DNA of 64,000 bases from Gammaproteobacteria bacterium (GTDB lineage Bacteria > Pseudomonadota > Gammaproteobacteria > Diplorickettsiales > Diplorickettsiaceae): positions 74,336-138,335 of the forward strand of contig VBOA01000007.1 in NCBI GenBank assembly GCA_005877695.1, read 5' to 3'. Position 1 is the first letter of the stretch; every line of letters starts with the position of its first letter. The notes under the pieces were generated by a model. That model was given only the letters and a program-made list of their open reading frames with translations, was not told where the DNA came from and made no database searches. A program made the translations under genes and the position numbers. Shown piece by piece: positions 46,581-56,886 of this stretch.

Positions 46581-48254
46581 ATGCCAAATAAAGGTTCAGC
46601 TATCTATTCTAAAGGATATGTTAAAAATTTATATTTGTCGGGTTTAGCTGCTCAGTTAACTTTTGGCGCAAATAACCAAAGAGAAAAAACTGATGAGAAA
46701 ATTCAATTGCATCAGCATATTGCTACTGAGATTGAAAATAATAATAATCTTGTTAATGAAATTAAATTTGACTCTGACGGGGCATTGTTAGATTTGTTTA
46801 AGCTTTTATGTTTTATTCAAGTTTGGTCCGATTTTAAAGAAACATGGGATGACGATGCTGCGCGCCGGCAAATGAAATTTAAAAAGGATATCAATAAATT
46901 AAAAAGAAAATTAATCCATGCGGGTTTATTTAAAGCAGTTTATGAAATTTTATTACAATTTAAACTTGCTGAAACGGCTGAAAAAATTGAAATTGAACAA
47001 TTAATTAATAAATTGGTGCAATATGATGAAAGAAAAAAAACTTTAATTAATGTTACTAAGCAATTTTTAGAATATAAAAGATTTACTCTTGATTCTGAAA
47101 ATACTAGTGAAGAAAGCAAAAGAATTATCGATGAAAGTTTCTCATCAGCCGCGAAAGCTATTTCTGAGTTTTCTTTTTGGCCTGAAAGGCTTCTTTATGG
47201 AACTGGCTTTGGTATCGGATTGATTGCCGCCTTAGCTTGCGGGTTAAGTACAGGCGCCGCTATCTTTGTATTACTTGCTAGTTTTAGTTTGCCATTGGGA
47301 TTTGTGATTCCTCTAAGCTTGCTAATTTTTCTTGCGGGAACCCGAGCTAATTTTCAACTTTTCTCACAACACATTCCGCAATTTTTTCAAAATCTTTGCA
47401 AAGAAAATAATCGTCTACAATTATCTAGAAGTAAGAAGCTTTTGCTTTTACCTGCTGGGATTCTTTCTTTATCGGTGGGAATTGCAGCAGCTGCTATTAC
47501 CTATCTTGAAGGCACAAAAATGATTGCGCTTATTTGCCCGGCATTGGCTGCAACATGCCCACATTTGACTGTTGCTCTGTTAAGTGTGTTAGCGGCAGCG
47601 TTATTAATTGGTTTAACCATTGTTATGTTAAGAACCTTTGTGGGTGTACTACAGTCGAAGTTTTCATGGCAAGACTTCAAGAAGAATATTCAAGAAAAAT
47701 GGCAAAATATAACTGCTAATCAGATTTTTGCTTATATATTTAAACTATTAGTTATGGCTGCTGCCTTTTTTGGTTTGGTTTATCTTGATTTCACCGGGAC
47801 AACCACTTTAGCTGGTTTACTAGGTTGGGTTGCTGCAGATGCAATAACTTTAGCAGCAATTATTGGCGATCTCCCCTTTACATTAAAAACTGCATTATCT
47901 TGGTGTAATAGTTTATTTAATGAAAGTAATTCTAATTCTGGCCAAGATACTAGATATTATTTAGGGCAGATAGTGGAATTTTTGGCCTTAATAATTAATG
48001 CTGTGGGTAACGCGGCGTTGGTATTTACTGATTCATGTGTTTCTCGTATTGCGAGTATTGCTTGTTTCATGAATTCATACGCAAGTAATCGAACCCAGGA
48101 GGATGATGGTGAATTAAGTCAGGCAAGAGCAAAGGCTACTCAGGGATCTTTGAATTTATTATATGGTAGCTTTTTCCAATCAACTAATTCGCAGATTCAA
48201 ACCCCGGAGGCTAGTAATGGACCCACTGAAAATTATTTAGTCAGAACTATCTAA
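46581..48254 (+). CDS. Unrecognised multi-pass membrane protein, possible effector (557 aa)
   Basis: A 557-residue protein I do not recognise. A soluble helical region (1-200, charged, no signal peptide) is followed by hydrophobic clusters near 208-252, 287-350, 386-430 and 461-497, each able to hold one or more membrane helices. The C-terminal 60 residues are polar. Long soluble N-terminus, many helices and lack of relatives in housekeeping families fit a membrane-targeted secreted protein or a lineage-specific membrane protein. It has a good ribosome binding site (AGGGAA). Between tdk and the MFS pair. Confidence 0.75.
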   Translation: MPNKGSAIYSKGYVKNLYLSGLAAQLTFGANNQREKTDEKIQLHQHIATEIENNNNLVNEIKFDSDGALLDLFKLLCFIQVWSDFKETWDDDAARRQMKFKKDINKLKRKLIHAGLFKAVYEILLQFKLAETAEKIEIEQLINKLVQYDERKKTLINVTKQFLEYKRFTLDSENTSEESKRIIDESFSSAAKAISEFSFWPERLLYGTGFGIGLIAALACGLSTGAAIFVLLASFSLPLGFVIPLSLLIFLAGTRANFQLFSQHIPQFFQNLCKENNRLQLSRSKKLLLLPAGILSLSVGIAAAAITYLEGTKMIALICPALAATCPHLTVALLSVLAAALLIGLTIVMLRTFVGVLQSKFSWQDFKKNIQEKWQNITANQIFAYIFKLLVMAAAFFGLVYLDFTGTTTLAGLLGWVAADAITLAAIIGDLPFTLKTALSWCNSLFNESNSNSGQDTRYYLGQIVEFLALIINAVGNAALVFTDSCVSRIASIACFMNSYASNRTQEDDGELSQARAKATQGSLNLLYGSFFQSTNSQIQTPEASNGPTENYLVRTI

Positions 48255-48386
48255 AGCCCCCTTTCATATTTATTTTTAAATGATTTAACTTGGAAATTGG
48301 CCTGGCTTGCTATACACTACGCTTCCCAAATAGTCCCTAAAAATAAAAGACAGAAGTTTGAAAGTCTATTTCTATTTGAGGCATTA

Positions 48387-49703
48387 ATGGCCAAAACCAT
48401 CTTTAAGCGGATTTGTGACGATCTGAGCTTTTCTAGGCTACAACGCTGGCTAGTTTGCCTTTCAGCTGCGCTTTTTTTCTTTTATGAATTCATACAAATG
48501 GGAATGTTTAACTCGATTAGCCAAGAGTTAATGCATGATTTTTCAATAAAAGCTGGCCAATTAGGTTTTTTGTCTGCGACCTATTTCTATGCAGATGTTA
48601 TTTTTTTACTATTTGCTGGAATCCTAGTCGATCGCTTTTCTATCCGTGTCATTATTCTCACTGCGATGGTCATGGTAGTCCTTTCCACATTTCTGTTCTC
48701 CTTGAGTCGATCTTTTGAAGTGGCGGCTTTTAGTCATTTTATTGCCGGTATTGGTAACGCCTTTTGTTTTCTAAGCTGTATAAAATTAGCGACGCGTTGG
48801 TTTCCTTCACAACGTTTGGCGCTAGTCATTGGGATTATCATTACCATAGCCATGGCTGGAGGCATAATGGCACAGACTCCTTTTGCTTGGGTAGTGCATG
48901 CACTAGGATGGCGAAATGCAGTCATGATAAATGCCGGATTGGGTATACTTATTATTTTATTGATTTATTTCTTTGTTTATGATTATCCAAATCATCAATC
49001 CCCTCAAAAAATGATGGACGTAACCATTAGCCCTATCTCGGTAATGAAAAGCATCAGTTTGTCTTTACAGAATAAACAGAATACTTTAGCAGGAATATAT
49101 ACTTGCCTTTTAAATTTACCGATTATTTTATTAGGCGCATTATGGGGGACTTTGTATTTAACGCAAGTGCATCGTCTTGAGAGAACCCAAGCTTCATTGG
49201 TTGCAATGATGATCTTTTTAGGAACTATTATAGGCTCACCTTTAGTTGGTTGGTTTTCAGATTTTATTGGAAGACGCAGATTGCCGATGATTATAGGAGC
49301 TGTGCTTTCTTTGCTAATTTTACTGATTATTATGTTTATTCCGGTATTAAATTTCTATAGCTTGCTTCTTCTATTTTTACTATTAGGCTTTTTTACCAGC
49401 ACCCAAATTATTAGCTACCCTTTAATTGCAGAAAGTAATCCTAGACATTTGACAGGCACCTCAACCAGTTTAGCTTCAATTTTGATTATGGGCGGCGGCG
49501 CTGTTTTCCAACCGTTATTTGGATGGTTAATTGATTTACATTGGGATCAAACTGTTTTGCAAGGCGTGCCTTATTATTCAATTAGTAACTATCATTATGG
49601 CATGGCCATTTTTCCGATTGCTTTTATAGTGAGTTTATTTGCTGCATGCTGTTTACGTGAAACCTATTGCCAACCTTTTGTTCATGGAAATAATCTATGT
49701 TGA
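48387..49703 (+). CDS. MFS transporter, first of tandem pair
   Basis: A 438-residue major facilitator with 12 predicted helices. It shares with the next gene the segments AALFFFYEFIQM.MFN, DRFS.R, FCFLS, RWFP and MIFLG-type motifs. The ATG at 48387 has ribosome binding site GAGG 5 bases upstream; the longer frame at 48297 is less likely. The substrate is unknown. It overlaps the second gene by 7 bases. Confidence 0.85.
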   Translation: MAKTIFKRICDDLSFSRLQRWLVCLSAALFFFYEFIQMGMFNSISQELMHDFSIKAGQLGFLSATYFYADVIFLLFAGILVDRFSIRVIILTAMVMVVLSTFLFSLSRSFEVAAFSHFIAGIGNAFCFLSCIKLATRWFPSQRLALVIGIIITIAMAGGIMAQTPFAWVVHALGWRNAVMINAGLGILIILLIYFFVYDYPNHQSPQKMMDVTISPISVMKSISLSLQNKQNTLAGIYTCLLNLPIILLGALWGTLYLTQVHRLERTQASLVAMMIFLGTIIGSPLVGWFSDFIGRRRLPMIIGAVLSLLILLIIMFIPVLNFYSLLLLFLLLGFFTSTQIISYPLIAESNPRHLTGTSTSLASILIMGGGAVFQPLFGWLIDLHWDQTVLQGVPYYSISNYHYGMAIFPIAFIVSLFAACCLRETYCQPFVHGNNLC

Positions 49704-50980
49704 CTTCGGCTATTCATGAGAATGTTTCTATAATGGATAAAAAACAACCATGGATTGTTTGCTTTTCTGCAGCACTGTTTTTTTTCTATGAATTTATTCA
49801 AATGAATATGTTCAATGCGATTAGTGGCGATCTGATGCATGCTTTTTCTCTTAATGCAACAGGATTGGGTAAGCTATCGGCTTATTATTTTTACGCAAAT
49901 TTATTATTTTTACCCATCGCAGGGGCTTTATTAGACCGATTTTCGACACGTAAAATTATTCTTTCTTCTTTGTTTCTTTGTATTATTGGCATTGCTGCTT
50001 TTGCAATGACAAGTTCATTTCTATGGGCGTCTATATTTCGGTTCATGAGTGGTATTGGCAGTGCTTTTTGTTTTTTAAGTAGTATTCGCCTTGCCTCACG
50101 TTGGTTTCCTGCAAAAAATATGGCTTTAGTTAGCGGCTTAATCGTAACGATGGCTATGACGGGAGGTATGGTTGCACAAACACCTTTGACTTTATTAGTG
50201 GAGTTAGTCGGTTGGCGCCATGCTTTATTTTTTGATGCAAGTTTAGGAATTGTTATTTTCTTGATAATTTTAGCTTTTGTTCAAGATTATCCACCCTTTT
50301 TACATCACGAACATAAAAATTCACATCAAGAGCTTTCTAAATTGGGACTTTTTAAAAGTTGGCGACTCGCTTATCTAAATCCCCAAAATAGTTTATGTGG
50401 ACTTTATGTTTCCTTGCTCAATTTACCAGTTGCTTTGCTAGGCGCTATTTGGGGAAGTTTGTTTTTACAGCAAGTGGATCATTTTTCTGCAACAGAAGCT
50501 TCATTTGCTCCGAGCATGCTTTTTATAGGAACGATCATTGGAGGTCCTGTTGTAGGATGGGTATCTGACAAAATTCAAAAACGTATACCATTGATGATGT
50601 TGGGAGTCATTATCTCTCAGCTATTAGTGATTACAATTATATGTGTGCCTGGATTTTCTATTTTAACTATCGCTTTATTATTTTTTGCGCTAGGTTTTTT
50701 TACTAGCAGCCAAGTTTTGAGTTATCCTTTAGTTGCTGCCAGTAACCCAAAGAGTTTAACCGCCACCTCAGTTAGTGTTGTATCCTTTATGGCAATTGGA
50801 GGATATACGGTATTTCAACCCTTATTTGGTTGGCTGATGGATGCTAATTTTCAAGGAACGCTAATAAATCAAATTAGAATCTATTCCCCTAGCGATTATC
50901 ATCGTGCTTTGCTCATTATACCGATAGGTTTTTGTATTGCTTTTATTGCTACTTTTCTAATGCGAGAGCCGCGTTCTTAG
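49697..50980 (+). CDS. MFS transporter, second of tandem pair
   Basis: A 427-residue major facilitator with 12 predicted helices, clearly a paralogue of the gene before it along its whole length (for example shared AALFFFYEFIQM, SGIGSAFCFLSSIRLASRWFP, GFFTSSQVLSYPL, FQPLFGWLMD). Tandem duplication with 7-base overlap implies coupled translation. Such pairs can differ in substrate or work as homologues; nothing in the sequence fixes the cargo. Confidence 0.87.
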   Translation: MLTSAIHENVSIMDKKQPWIVCFSAALFFFYEFIQMNMFNAISGDLMHAFSLNATGLGKLSAYYFYANLLFLPIAGALLDRFSTRKIILSSLFLCIIGIAAFAMTSSFLWASIFRFMSGIGSAFCFLSSIRLASRWFPAKNMALVSGLIVTMAMTGGMVAQTPLTLLVELVGWRHALFFDASLGIVIFLIILAFVQDYPPFLHHEHKNSHQELSKLGLFKSWRLAYLNPQNSLCGLYVSLLNLPVALLGAIWGSLFLQQVDHFSATEASFAPSMLFIGTIIGGPVVGWVSDKIQKRIPLMMLGVIISQLLVITIICVPGFSILTIALLFFALGFFTSSQVLSYPLVAASNPKSLTATSVSVVSFMAIGGYTVFQPLFGWLMDANFQGTLINQIRIYSPSDYHRALLIIPIGFCIAFIATFLMREPRS

Positions 50981-51161
50981 TTGTTCCAAATTGATCTTGG
51001 AGATAGCTTAATTGGCTATTTTAAAAAAGATTCGCTAGTATACTCTTCGCGCTTGAATTTTGACTGTGTTTGGCTTATTTGTAACCTCTGCTAATAGTCT
51101 AGCTTCATTTTTGCGAGTGCTTTGTCAAAAAGCTAAGTGCTGTGAGTAAATATAACTTTTT

Positions 51162-51177
51162 TGAGCTTTAAAGCTCA
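51162..51177. repeat. Perfect 16-bp palindrome in the metK leader
   Basis: TGAGCTTTAAAGCTCA is fully self-complementary and lies 41 bases before the metK ATG. It could be a regulator-binding site or a hairpin. A TATACT near 51041 gives a possible -10 upstream, but the -35 is poor. No known riboswitch pattern was seen. Confidence 0.5.
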
Positions 51178-51218
51178 GCTTTTAATCACAATTCTTTTTT
51201 TAAGTTTGAGAATAAAAA

Positions 51219-52397
51219 ATGGATAATTACACAACTTTTACTTCGGAATCTGTATCAGAAGGACACCCTGATAAGATTGCCGATCAAATTTCTGATGCGG
51301 TGTTAGATGCGATTTTACTTCAAGACAAAAATGCTCGAGTTGCTTGTGAAACGCTAGTTAAGACGGGCATGGTATTAGTGGCGGGTGAGGTAACAACAAC
51401 AGCTTGGGTTGATGTCGAACAAATCGTTCGAGAAACTGTAAAAGAGATTGGTTATAATAGCTCATCAATGGGGTTCGATTGGGAATCCTGTGCGGTTATG
51501 ACGGCTATCGGCAAACAATCACCTGATATTGCTCAGGGGGTGGATAAGCTCGATAAATTTGAGCAAGGTGCTGGCGATCAAGGTTTAATGTTTGGTTATG
51601 CAAGCAATGAAACAGAAGTGCTGATGCCTGCGCCTATTACCTATGCTCATCGTTTGATGGAACGGCAGGCAAAGTTACGTAAAAATAACAGCCTGAGTTG
51701 GTTGCGACCTGATGCTAAAAGTCAGGTAAGTTTACGTTACCAAAAGGGTAAACCTATAGGCGTGGAAGCTATAGTGCTTTCTACTCAACATGCCCCTGAT
51801 ATTGCTTATAATGATTTGAAAGAGGCTGTCATGGAGGAAATTATCAGACCCATCTTTCCAGCAGCATGGTTAACAAAAATCACAAAATATTATATAAATC
51901 CTACTGGGCGTTTTGTAATAGGCGGACCTTTAGGTGATACCGGATTAACAGGACGAAAAATCATTGTCGATACTTATGGTGGTATGGCGCGTCATGGAGG
52001 AGGTTGTTTTTCCGGTAAAGATCCGAGCAAAGTCGACCGTTCGGCAGCCTATGCGGCGCGTTATGTTGCCAAGAATATTGTTGCAGCAGGGTTAGCTGAA
52101 CGCTGCGAAATACAAGTTTCTTATGCTATCGGTATAACTAAGCCAACATCGATAAATATTAATACATTTGGTACAGCTAAATTACCTGATCAACGTATTA
52201 TTGAATTAATTCAACAGCATTTTGATTTAAGTCCGCGAGGTATAATTGAAATGCTGGATTTATTGAGGCCTATTTATAAATCTACAGCGGCTTACGGTCA
52301 TTTTGGTCGCGAAAATAAAGATTTTTCTTGGGAGAAAACCAATAAGGTAGAATTATTACGGGCAGACTTATTAATCCATGAAATCAAAGATGAGTAA
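51219..52397 (+). CDS. metK: MetK, S-adenosylmethionine synthetase
   Basis: A 392-residue enzyme making SAM from methionine and [27 protein letters not shown] at the start, [13 protein letters not shown] and [23 protein letters not shown] are diagnostic. Length is normal (E. coli 384). It is 111 bp upstream of ahcY; the two handle SAM formation and SAH removal. SAM also feeds BioA, BioB, BioC and LipA in this window. Confidence 0.98.
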   Translation: MDNYTTFTSESVSEGHPDKIADQISDAVLDAILLQDKNARVACETLVKTGMVLVAGEVTTTAWVDVEQIVRETVKEIGYNSSSMGFDWESCAVMTAIGKQSPDIAQGVDKLDKFEQGAGDQGLMFGYASNETEVLMPAPITYAHRLMERQAKLRKNNSLSWLRPDAKSQVSLRYQKGKPIGVEAIVLSTQHAPDIAYNDLKEAVMEEIIRPIFPAAWLTKITKYYINPTGRFVIGGPLGDTGLTGRKIIVDTYGGMARHGGGCFSGKDPSKVDRSAAYAARYVAKNIVAAGLAERCEIQVSYAIGITKPTSININTFGTAKLPDQRIIELIQQHFDLSPRGIIEMLDLLRPIYKSTAAYGHFGRENKDFSWEKTNKVELLRADLLIHEIKDE

Positions 52398-52508
52398 AAA
52401 ATTATTATTAATCGGAAAATTCCCGGATTGGTAAAGTAAGCAAATCGTTCGAAGTGTAGGATCTCTTTGTGTGTAACTCCTATTTATTTAGTTATTGAGA
52501 AAAGTATT

Positions 52509-53825
52509 ATGATAACGGAAAAATTAGAAACTAGCATTACTGACTATAAAGTGGCTGATTTAAATTTAGCAGATTGGGGGCGACGAGAAATTACCATTGC
52601 TGAAACAGAAATGCCAGGTTTAATGGCATTACGTAAAAAGTACGGGACTGGAAAGCCTTTAAAAGGTGCGCGTATTGCCGGTTGTTTACATATGACGATC
52701 CAAACGGCAGTTTTAATTGAAACGTTGCTTGATTTGGGCGCTGAAGTGCGTTGGTCATCATGTAATATTTTTTCAACACAAGATCATGCTGCAGCGGCTA
52801 TGGCTGCGCGAAATATCCCGGTTTTCGCTTGGAAAGGCGAAACTGAAGAAGAATTCTGGTGGTGTATTGAGCAGACTTTAGCCGGACCCGATGGTTGGGT
52901 ACCCAATTTACTATTGGATGATGGAGGCGATCTTACTTTATTACTCCATGAAAAACACCCTAAACTTTTAGATGATATTAAAGGAGTGTCTGAAGAAACT
53001 ACTACCGGTGTACATAGACTTTATCAAATGCAAAAGGAAAAAACATTATTGGTTCCAGCGATAAATGTGAATGATTCGGTAACAAAATCTAAATTTGATA
53101 ACCTTTATGGTTGCAGAGAATCCTTAATTGACGCTTTAAAACGCGCAACTGACGTTATGATTGCGGGTAAAATTGCTATAGTTTGTGGTTATGGTGATGT
53201 TGGAAAAGGATGTGCACAGAGTCTCCGCGCCTATGGCGCGACTGTTTGGATCACCGAGATTGATCCAATTTGTGCACTACAAGCGGCTATGGAAGGTTAT
53301 CGTGTCGTAACTATGGAAGATGTAGCAGAACTAGGAGATATATTTGTCACAGCGACTGGAAATAAGGATGTCATCACTTTATCCGATATGCAAAGGATGA
53401 AAGATTTGGCCATCGTTTGTAATATTGGTCATTTCGATTCTGAGATAGATGTAGCTGGGTTACGTCAATTTAATTGGTTAAATATCAAGCCACAGGTCGA
53501 TCAGGTGAATTTTCCCAATAAAAAGCGTTTACTTCTATTAGCTGAGGGGCGTTTAGTTAATCTAGGTTGCGCCACTGGACATCCAAGTTTTGTTATGTCT
53601 AATTCTTTTACCAATCAAGTTTTAGCGCAGATTGAATTATGGCAATATAATAATCGTTATGAAAAAGGCAAGGTCTATATGTTACCTAAAACCTTGGATG
53701 AACAAGTGGCAAGCTTACACTTAGAAAAAGTGGGTGCTAAGTTAACGAAGCTAACTACCGAACAAGCTGATTACATCGGAGTAAAGCCAGAAGGACCCTA
53801 TAAATCCGATTTTTATCGTTATTAA
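52509..53825 (+). CDS. ahcY: AhcY, adenosylhomocysteinase
   Basis: A 438-residue NAD-dependent hydrolase that clears S-adenosylhomocysteine. [48 protein letters not shown] and the NAD fold [14 protein letters not shown] are as expected; it ends with KSDFYRY. ATG at 52509 is used because the family starts near it; a TTG at 52467 opens a longer frame. It converges on rpiA with only 3 bases between. Confidence 0.97.
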   Translation: MITEKLETSITDYKVADLNLADWGRREITIAETEMPGLMALRKKYGTGKPLKGARIAGCLHMTIQTAVLIETLLDLGAEVRWSSCNIFSTQDHAAAAMAARNIPVFAWKGETEEEFWWCIEQTLAGPDGWVPNLLLDDGGDLTLLLHEKHPKLLDDIKGVSEETTTGVHRLYQMQKEKTLLVPAINVNDSVTKSKFDNLYGCRESLIDALKRATDVMIAGKIAIVCGYGDVGKGCAQSLRAYGATVWITEIDPICALQAAMEGYRVVTMEDVAELGDIFVTATGNKDVITLSDMQRMKDLAIVCNIGHFDSEIDVAGLRQFNWLNIKPQVDQVNFPNKKRLLLLAEGRLVNLGCATGHPSFVMSNSFTNQVLAQIELWQYNNRYEKGKVYMLPKTLDEQVASLHLEKVGAKLTKLTTEQADYIGVKPEGPYKSDFYRY

Positions 53826-53828
53826 TAA

Positions 53829-54506
53829 TTAATGTAACTTATTTTCCAAGATTTTTACGCCCTCTTTGCTAGCTATAAGTAAAGCATTTGCAGGACGCTG
53901 GGCGAATAAACCATTACAAACCACGCCTGGGATATTATTGAGTAAACGCTCAAGTTTAATAGGATCGGTAAAATCCCAATGTTGAGTATCTAATATAATA
54001 TTACCATTATCAGTAATAAATTTTTCTCTATAAATAGGAAAACCACCTAGTTTAACTAATTCCCTAGCAACATAACTACGTGCCATAGGAATAACCTCTA
54101 AAGGCAAACTTTTTTGTCCTAGCATGCCAACAAACTTACTTTCATCAACGATGCAAATAAAATTTCTGCATGCGGAGGCGATAATTTTCTCACGTGTTAG
54201 CGCCCCACCACCGCCTTTTATAAGTTGCAATTGTGAATTGGCTTCATCGGCGCTATCTATATAAAGAGCCAATTCACCCGTGCTATTTAGATCTAAAATA
54301 GGAATATTAAATTGTTTTAAACGCTTTTCAGTTTCAATAGAAGCTGCAACTACCCCTTCGATTTTATGTTTAATGTTAGCTAAAGCATTTATGAAATAAT
54401 TAATAGTACTACCACTTCCTATACCTAAAATAGAACCTGCTTTAATATAATCTAATGCGGCCTTGGCTACTTTGCTTTTTAATAGTTCTTGATTAGGCGT
54501 TCCCAC
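53829..54506 (-). CDS. rpiA: RpiA, ribose-5-phosphate isomerase A
   Basis: A 225-residue isomerase of the pentose phosphate pathway. [12 protein letters not shown], the IDSADEAN loop, and [12 protein letters not shown] give the active site. It starts with GTG at 54506 behind a strong GAGGAGG. Length is normal (219). Confidence 0.96.
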   Translation of the reverse strand: MGTPNQELLKSKVAKAALDYIKAGSILGIGSGSTINYFINALANIKHKIEGVVAASIETEKRLKQFNIPILDLNSTGELALYIDSADEANSQLQLIKGGGGALTREKIIASACRNFICIVDESKFVGMLGQKSLPLEVIPMARSYVARELVKLGGFPIYREKFITDNGNIILDTQHWDFTDPIKLERLLNNIPGVVCNGLFAQRPANALLIASKEGVKILENKLH

Positions 54507-54649
54507 TAAAAACCTCCTCGACAGATTTTCGCCAAGCTACTTTGACATAAGCTTAAAGAGCATGCAATTGAAGTTATTTAAATTCAACTGATTTTTTAGT
54601 TACCTACTTAAATATACTGTTGGAAGATAACCATTTTTTCAATTTAAAT

Positions 54650-54856
54650 TTAGATTTTATGCTGTTCTGATCCTACAATGTAACCTATTAAAGCAGCATC
54701 TTCTTGTGAGAAACCACTTAGTAGGGTTGGTGCAGTAAAAATTTGATAAGCTGTGCGCATAAAATATAAGCCCTGTCCGAGAATATTGACCAATATAGTA
54801 TTGTCGCGATATTGAGCAATTATTTGATAACGTATTTGTTCAGATATATTCCACAT
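54650..54856 (-). CDS. Small unrecognised protein (68 aa)
   Basis: A 68-residue protein with no recognised domain, starting MWNISEQIRYQIIAQYRDNT and ending QEDAALIGYIVGSEQHKI. A ribosome binding site (GGAG, 7 bases before ATG) and a balanced sequence suggest it is real. It stands alone between rpiA and a 550-bp gap. No signal peptide; one weakly hydrophobic helix. Function unknown. Confidence 0.6.
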   Translation of the reverse strand: MWNISEQIRYQIIAQYRDNTILVNILGQGLYFMRTAYQIFTAPTLLSGFSQEDAALIGYIVGSEQHKI

Positions 54857-55408
54857 AGTTTATCTCCATAAAAAAATAGTTAAATAAGAACTATTCATAT
54901 TGTTTAAATCCTTACCGAATGCTATGAAGAAAATATTTGTCTTTAATGTTAGATTTTTAGATTCAACTTTAATGCTCTTTGCAGCCTAGATGATTACAAT
55001 GACTGCTAGATGTGAGTTTAAGAGAAGCCTTGCGCGGAGAGGTTATCTAAAAAACGACAAAATACTATCTCTTGAAACTATACTATGTGACCACCTACTA
55101 ATTCAATGTGCGAAAAACTTCTAAGTTGACTGGAGGAACAGTTTTTTTTACCAACTTGGTAAACTACTAAATTTGAATCCTAAAAAAGAATTTTTTTAGA
55201 AGGTGATTTTCCCCACTTAACCTTTTTTGCTAAGCTGTGTTATGCTTGGCCATTTTTATAAGACCACTACAAAATCTAGGGGGCTGCTTAGTTAACTTAG
55301 TTAATGCTTGAAGATTCTTAAGAAAAAGGAAAAAAGCCAGGAAAAGACTGAGCGAGGGTTTTTGGAAGAGGGTTTAATGATTTTAGTTTTTATTTAAAAG
55401 AGGGCTGT
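54857..55408. other. 552-bp gap with palindromes, upstream of dsbA-like gene
   Basis: No gene seen. It holds a 17-base palindrome TTTACCAACTTGGTAAA at 55147-55163 (8-base arms, single C centre) and an AT-rich hairpin CTAAAAAA/TTTTTTAG at 55180-55199. It may carry regulatory sites for the mla operon or a small RNA; no known RNA family was recognised. Confidence 0.45.
55147..55163. promoter_or_regulatory. Operator-like palindrome, 17 bp
   Basis: TTTACCAACTTGGTAAA, perfectly symmetric about a central C. It sits about 245 bases before the dsbA-like start. The regulator is unknown. Confidence 0.45.
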
Positions 55409-56089
55409 ATGCTTAGATTGGGATTACGTAGCCTATTGTTTTTAGCATTATCTATTATTTTAACCTCTTGCGGAAAAATGAACAATAATTCTAAAACTCC
55501 TCAATCAATGAGTTTTAAAGCTGGGAAAGATTATGAAATTATTTCTACATCAGAAATTATTCCAAAATTAACCCCTCAAACACAAGTGCGAGTGGTTGAG
55601 TTTTTCAGTTATGGTTGTCCTGCCTGCTATCATTTTGAACCTATATTAAATAAATGGCTGGCTACGCAACCAAATTATGTAAAATTTGAGCGTATACCCA
55701 TAGTATTTCAACCAAGTTGGCGCAGTTTAGCTCGAGCCTATTACATCGCAAAAATGTTGGGGGTCGAAAAAGAATTGACCCCAGTAATATTTAAAGCTAT
55801 TCATGTTGAAGGGCAAGATTTATCTAACCCTAAACTTCAAGAAGAGTTCTTTATAAAACATGGAGTTAAACAACATGAGTTTGAAAGTATTGCTGGTTTT
55901 TCGCCAGGTATTGATGCGCAATTATTAAGAAGCGATACTTTGATGCAAGAAGATAAAATTCTTGCTGCACCCACATTAGTTATTGATAATCGATACAAAG
56001 TTGATCCCAGTATGATAGGCGGAGATCCCAAGCATTTTCTACAAGTTACTGATTATTTGATTGAAAAAGTGAGAAAAGGGGACGAATAA
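55409..56089 (+). CDS. DsbA-like thiol-disulfide oxidoreductase lipoprotein
   Basis: A 226-residue protein with lipobox LTSC (Cys21), so probably membrane-anchored. The thioredoxin fold has active site CPAC (70-73), instead of the usual CPHC of DsbA, and cis-Pro AAPTLV. It oxidises or isomerises disulfides in the periplasm. Legionella-type bacteria have several DsbA homologues, including lipoprotein-like ones. It heads the mla operon, with mlaF starting one base after its stop. GAGGG before the ATG is a good ribosome binding site. Confidence 0.85.
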   Translation: MLRLGLRSLLFLALSIILTSCGKMNNNSKTPQSMSFKAGKDYEIISTSEIIPKLTPQTQVRVVEFFSYGCPACYHFEPILNKWLATQPNYVKFERIPIVFQPSWRSLARAYYIAKMLGVEKELTPVIFKAIHVEGQDLSNPKLQEEFFIKHGVKQHEFESIAGFSPGIDAQLLRSDTLMQEDKILAAPTLVIDNRYKVDPSMIGGDPKHFLQVTDYLIEKVRKGDE

Positions 56090-56090
56090 C

Positions 56091-56882
56091 TTGAAAGATT
56101 TCGTCAACATTCGGGGCTTATATTTTAATCGTAATGGCCGTACCGTTTTTTCCGATATCGAATTAAATATTCCACGAGATAAAATAACGGCCATTATGGA
56201 CCCAAGTGGATGTGGCAAGACTACGTTGTTGCGTCTTATAGGTGGCCAATTAAAACCAGAACGTGGCAACATACACGTAGATGGAAAGTTAATAAATAAA
56301 CTGTCACGAGCACAACTTTATGAATTACGCCGTAAAATGGGTATCTTATTTCAAAGTGGAGCGTTATTTACCAATCTAAGTGTCTTTGAGAATGTTGCTT
56401 TTCCTTTAAGAGAGCATACTGAGCTACCTGATTTTATGATCCGTGACATTGTGTTGATGAAATTGCAATCTGTGGGTTTACGTGGCGCCAAGAATCTTAT
56501 GCCTAGCCAACTTTCCGGTGGTATGGCGCGCCGTGTTGCATTAGCGCGAGCGATTGCCTTAGATCCAGAGCTTATTATGTATGATGAACCTTTTACAGGC
56601 TTGGATCCTATTGCTCTCGGTGTCATTGTGAAACTTATTTCAGATCTAAACAAAGCTTTGGGTATTACGACAATTTTAGTTTCTCATGATGTAGAAGAGG
56701 TATTGACTATTGCAGACTATATTTATGTGATTGCAAGCGGAAAAATTATTGGTCATGGTACTCCTGAGAAACTGCATATCGATAAGGAGCCAGAGGTTCA
56801 GCAATTTTTACAAGGTTTACCTGATGGCGTGGTACCTTTTCATTATCCGGCCATCGATTATAACCAAGATTTGATGCATTAA
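56091..56882 (+). CDS. mlaF: MlaF, ABC ATPase of phospholipid transport, Walker A glycine changed
   Basis: A 263-residue ABC ATPase of the MlaFEDB complex, which moves phospholipids between inner and outer membranes. ABC signature [14 protein letters not shown], Walker [14 protein letters not shown] and the switch His (VSHD) are normal. The first Walker A glycine is Asp37: the motif reads [10 protein letters not shown] where GPSGxGKTT is usual (codon GAC at 56199-56201). Start is TTG at 56091, one base after dsbA-like. No other lesion is seen; expression appears normal. Confidence 0.93.
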   Translation: MKDFVNIRGLYFNRNGRTVFSDIELNIPRDKITAIMDPSGCGKTTLLRLIGGQLKPERGNIHVDGKLINKLSRAQLYELRRKMGILFQSGALFTNLSVFENVAFPLREHTELPDFMIRDIVLMKLQSVGLRGAKNLMPSQLSGGMARRVALARAIALDPELIMYDEPFTGLDPIALGVIVKLISDLNKALGITTILVSHDVEEVLTIADYIYVIASGKIIGHGTPEKLHIDKEPEVQQFLQGLPDGVVPFHYPAIDYNQDLMH

Positions 56883-56886
56883 TGTT

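Noticed and set aside
50981..51218. SAM or SAH riboswitch upstream of metK or ahcY
   Set aside because: No known riboswitch core was recognised in either leader; the only clear feature is the palindrome reported.
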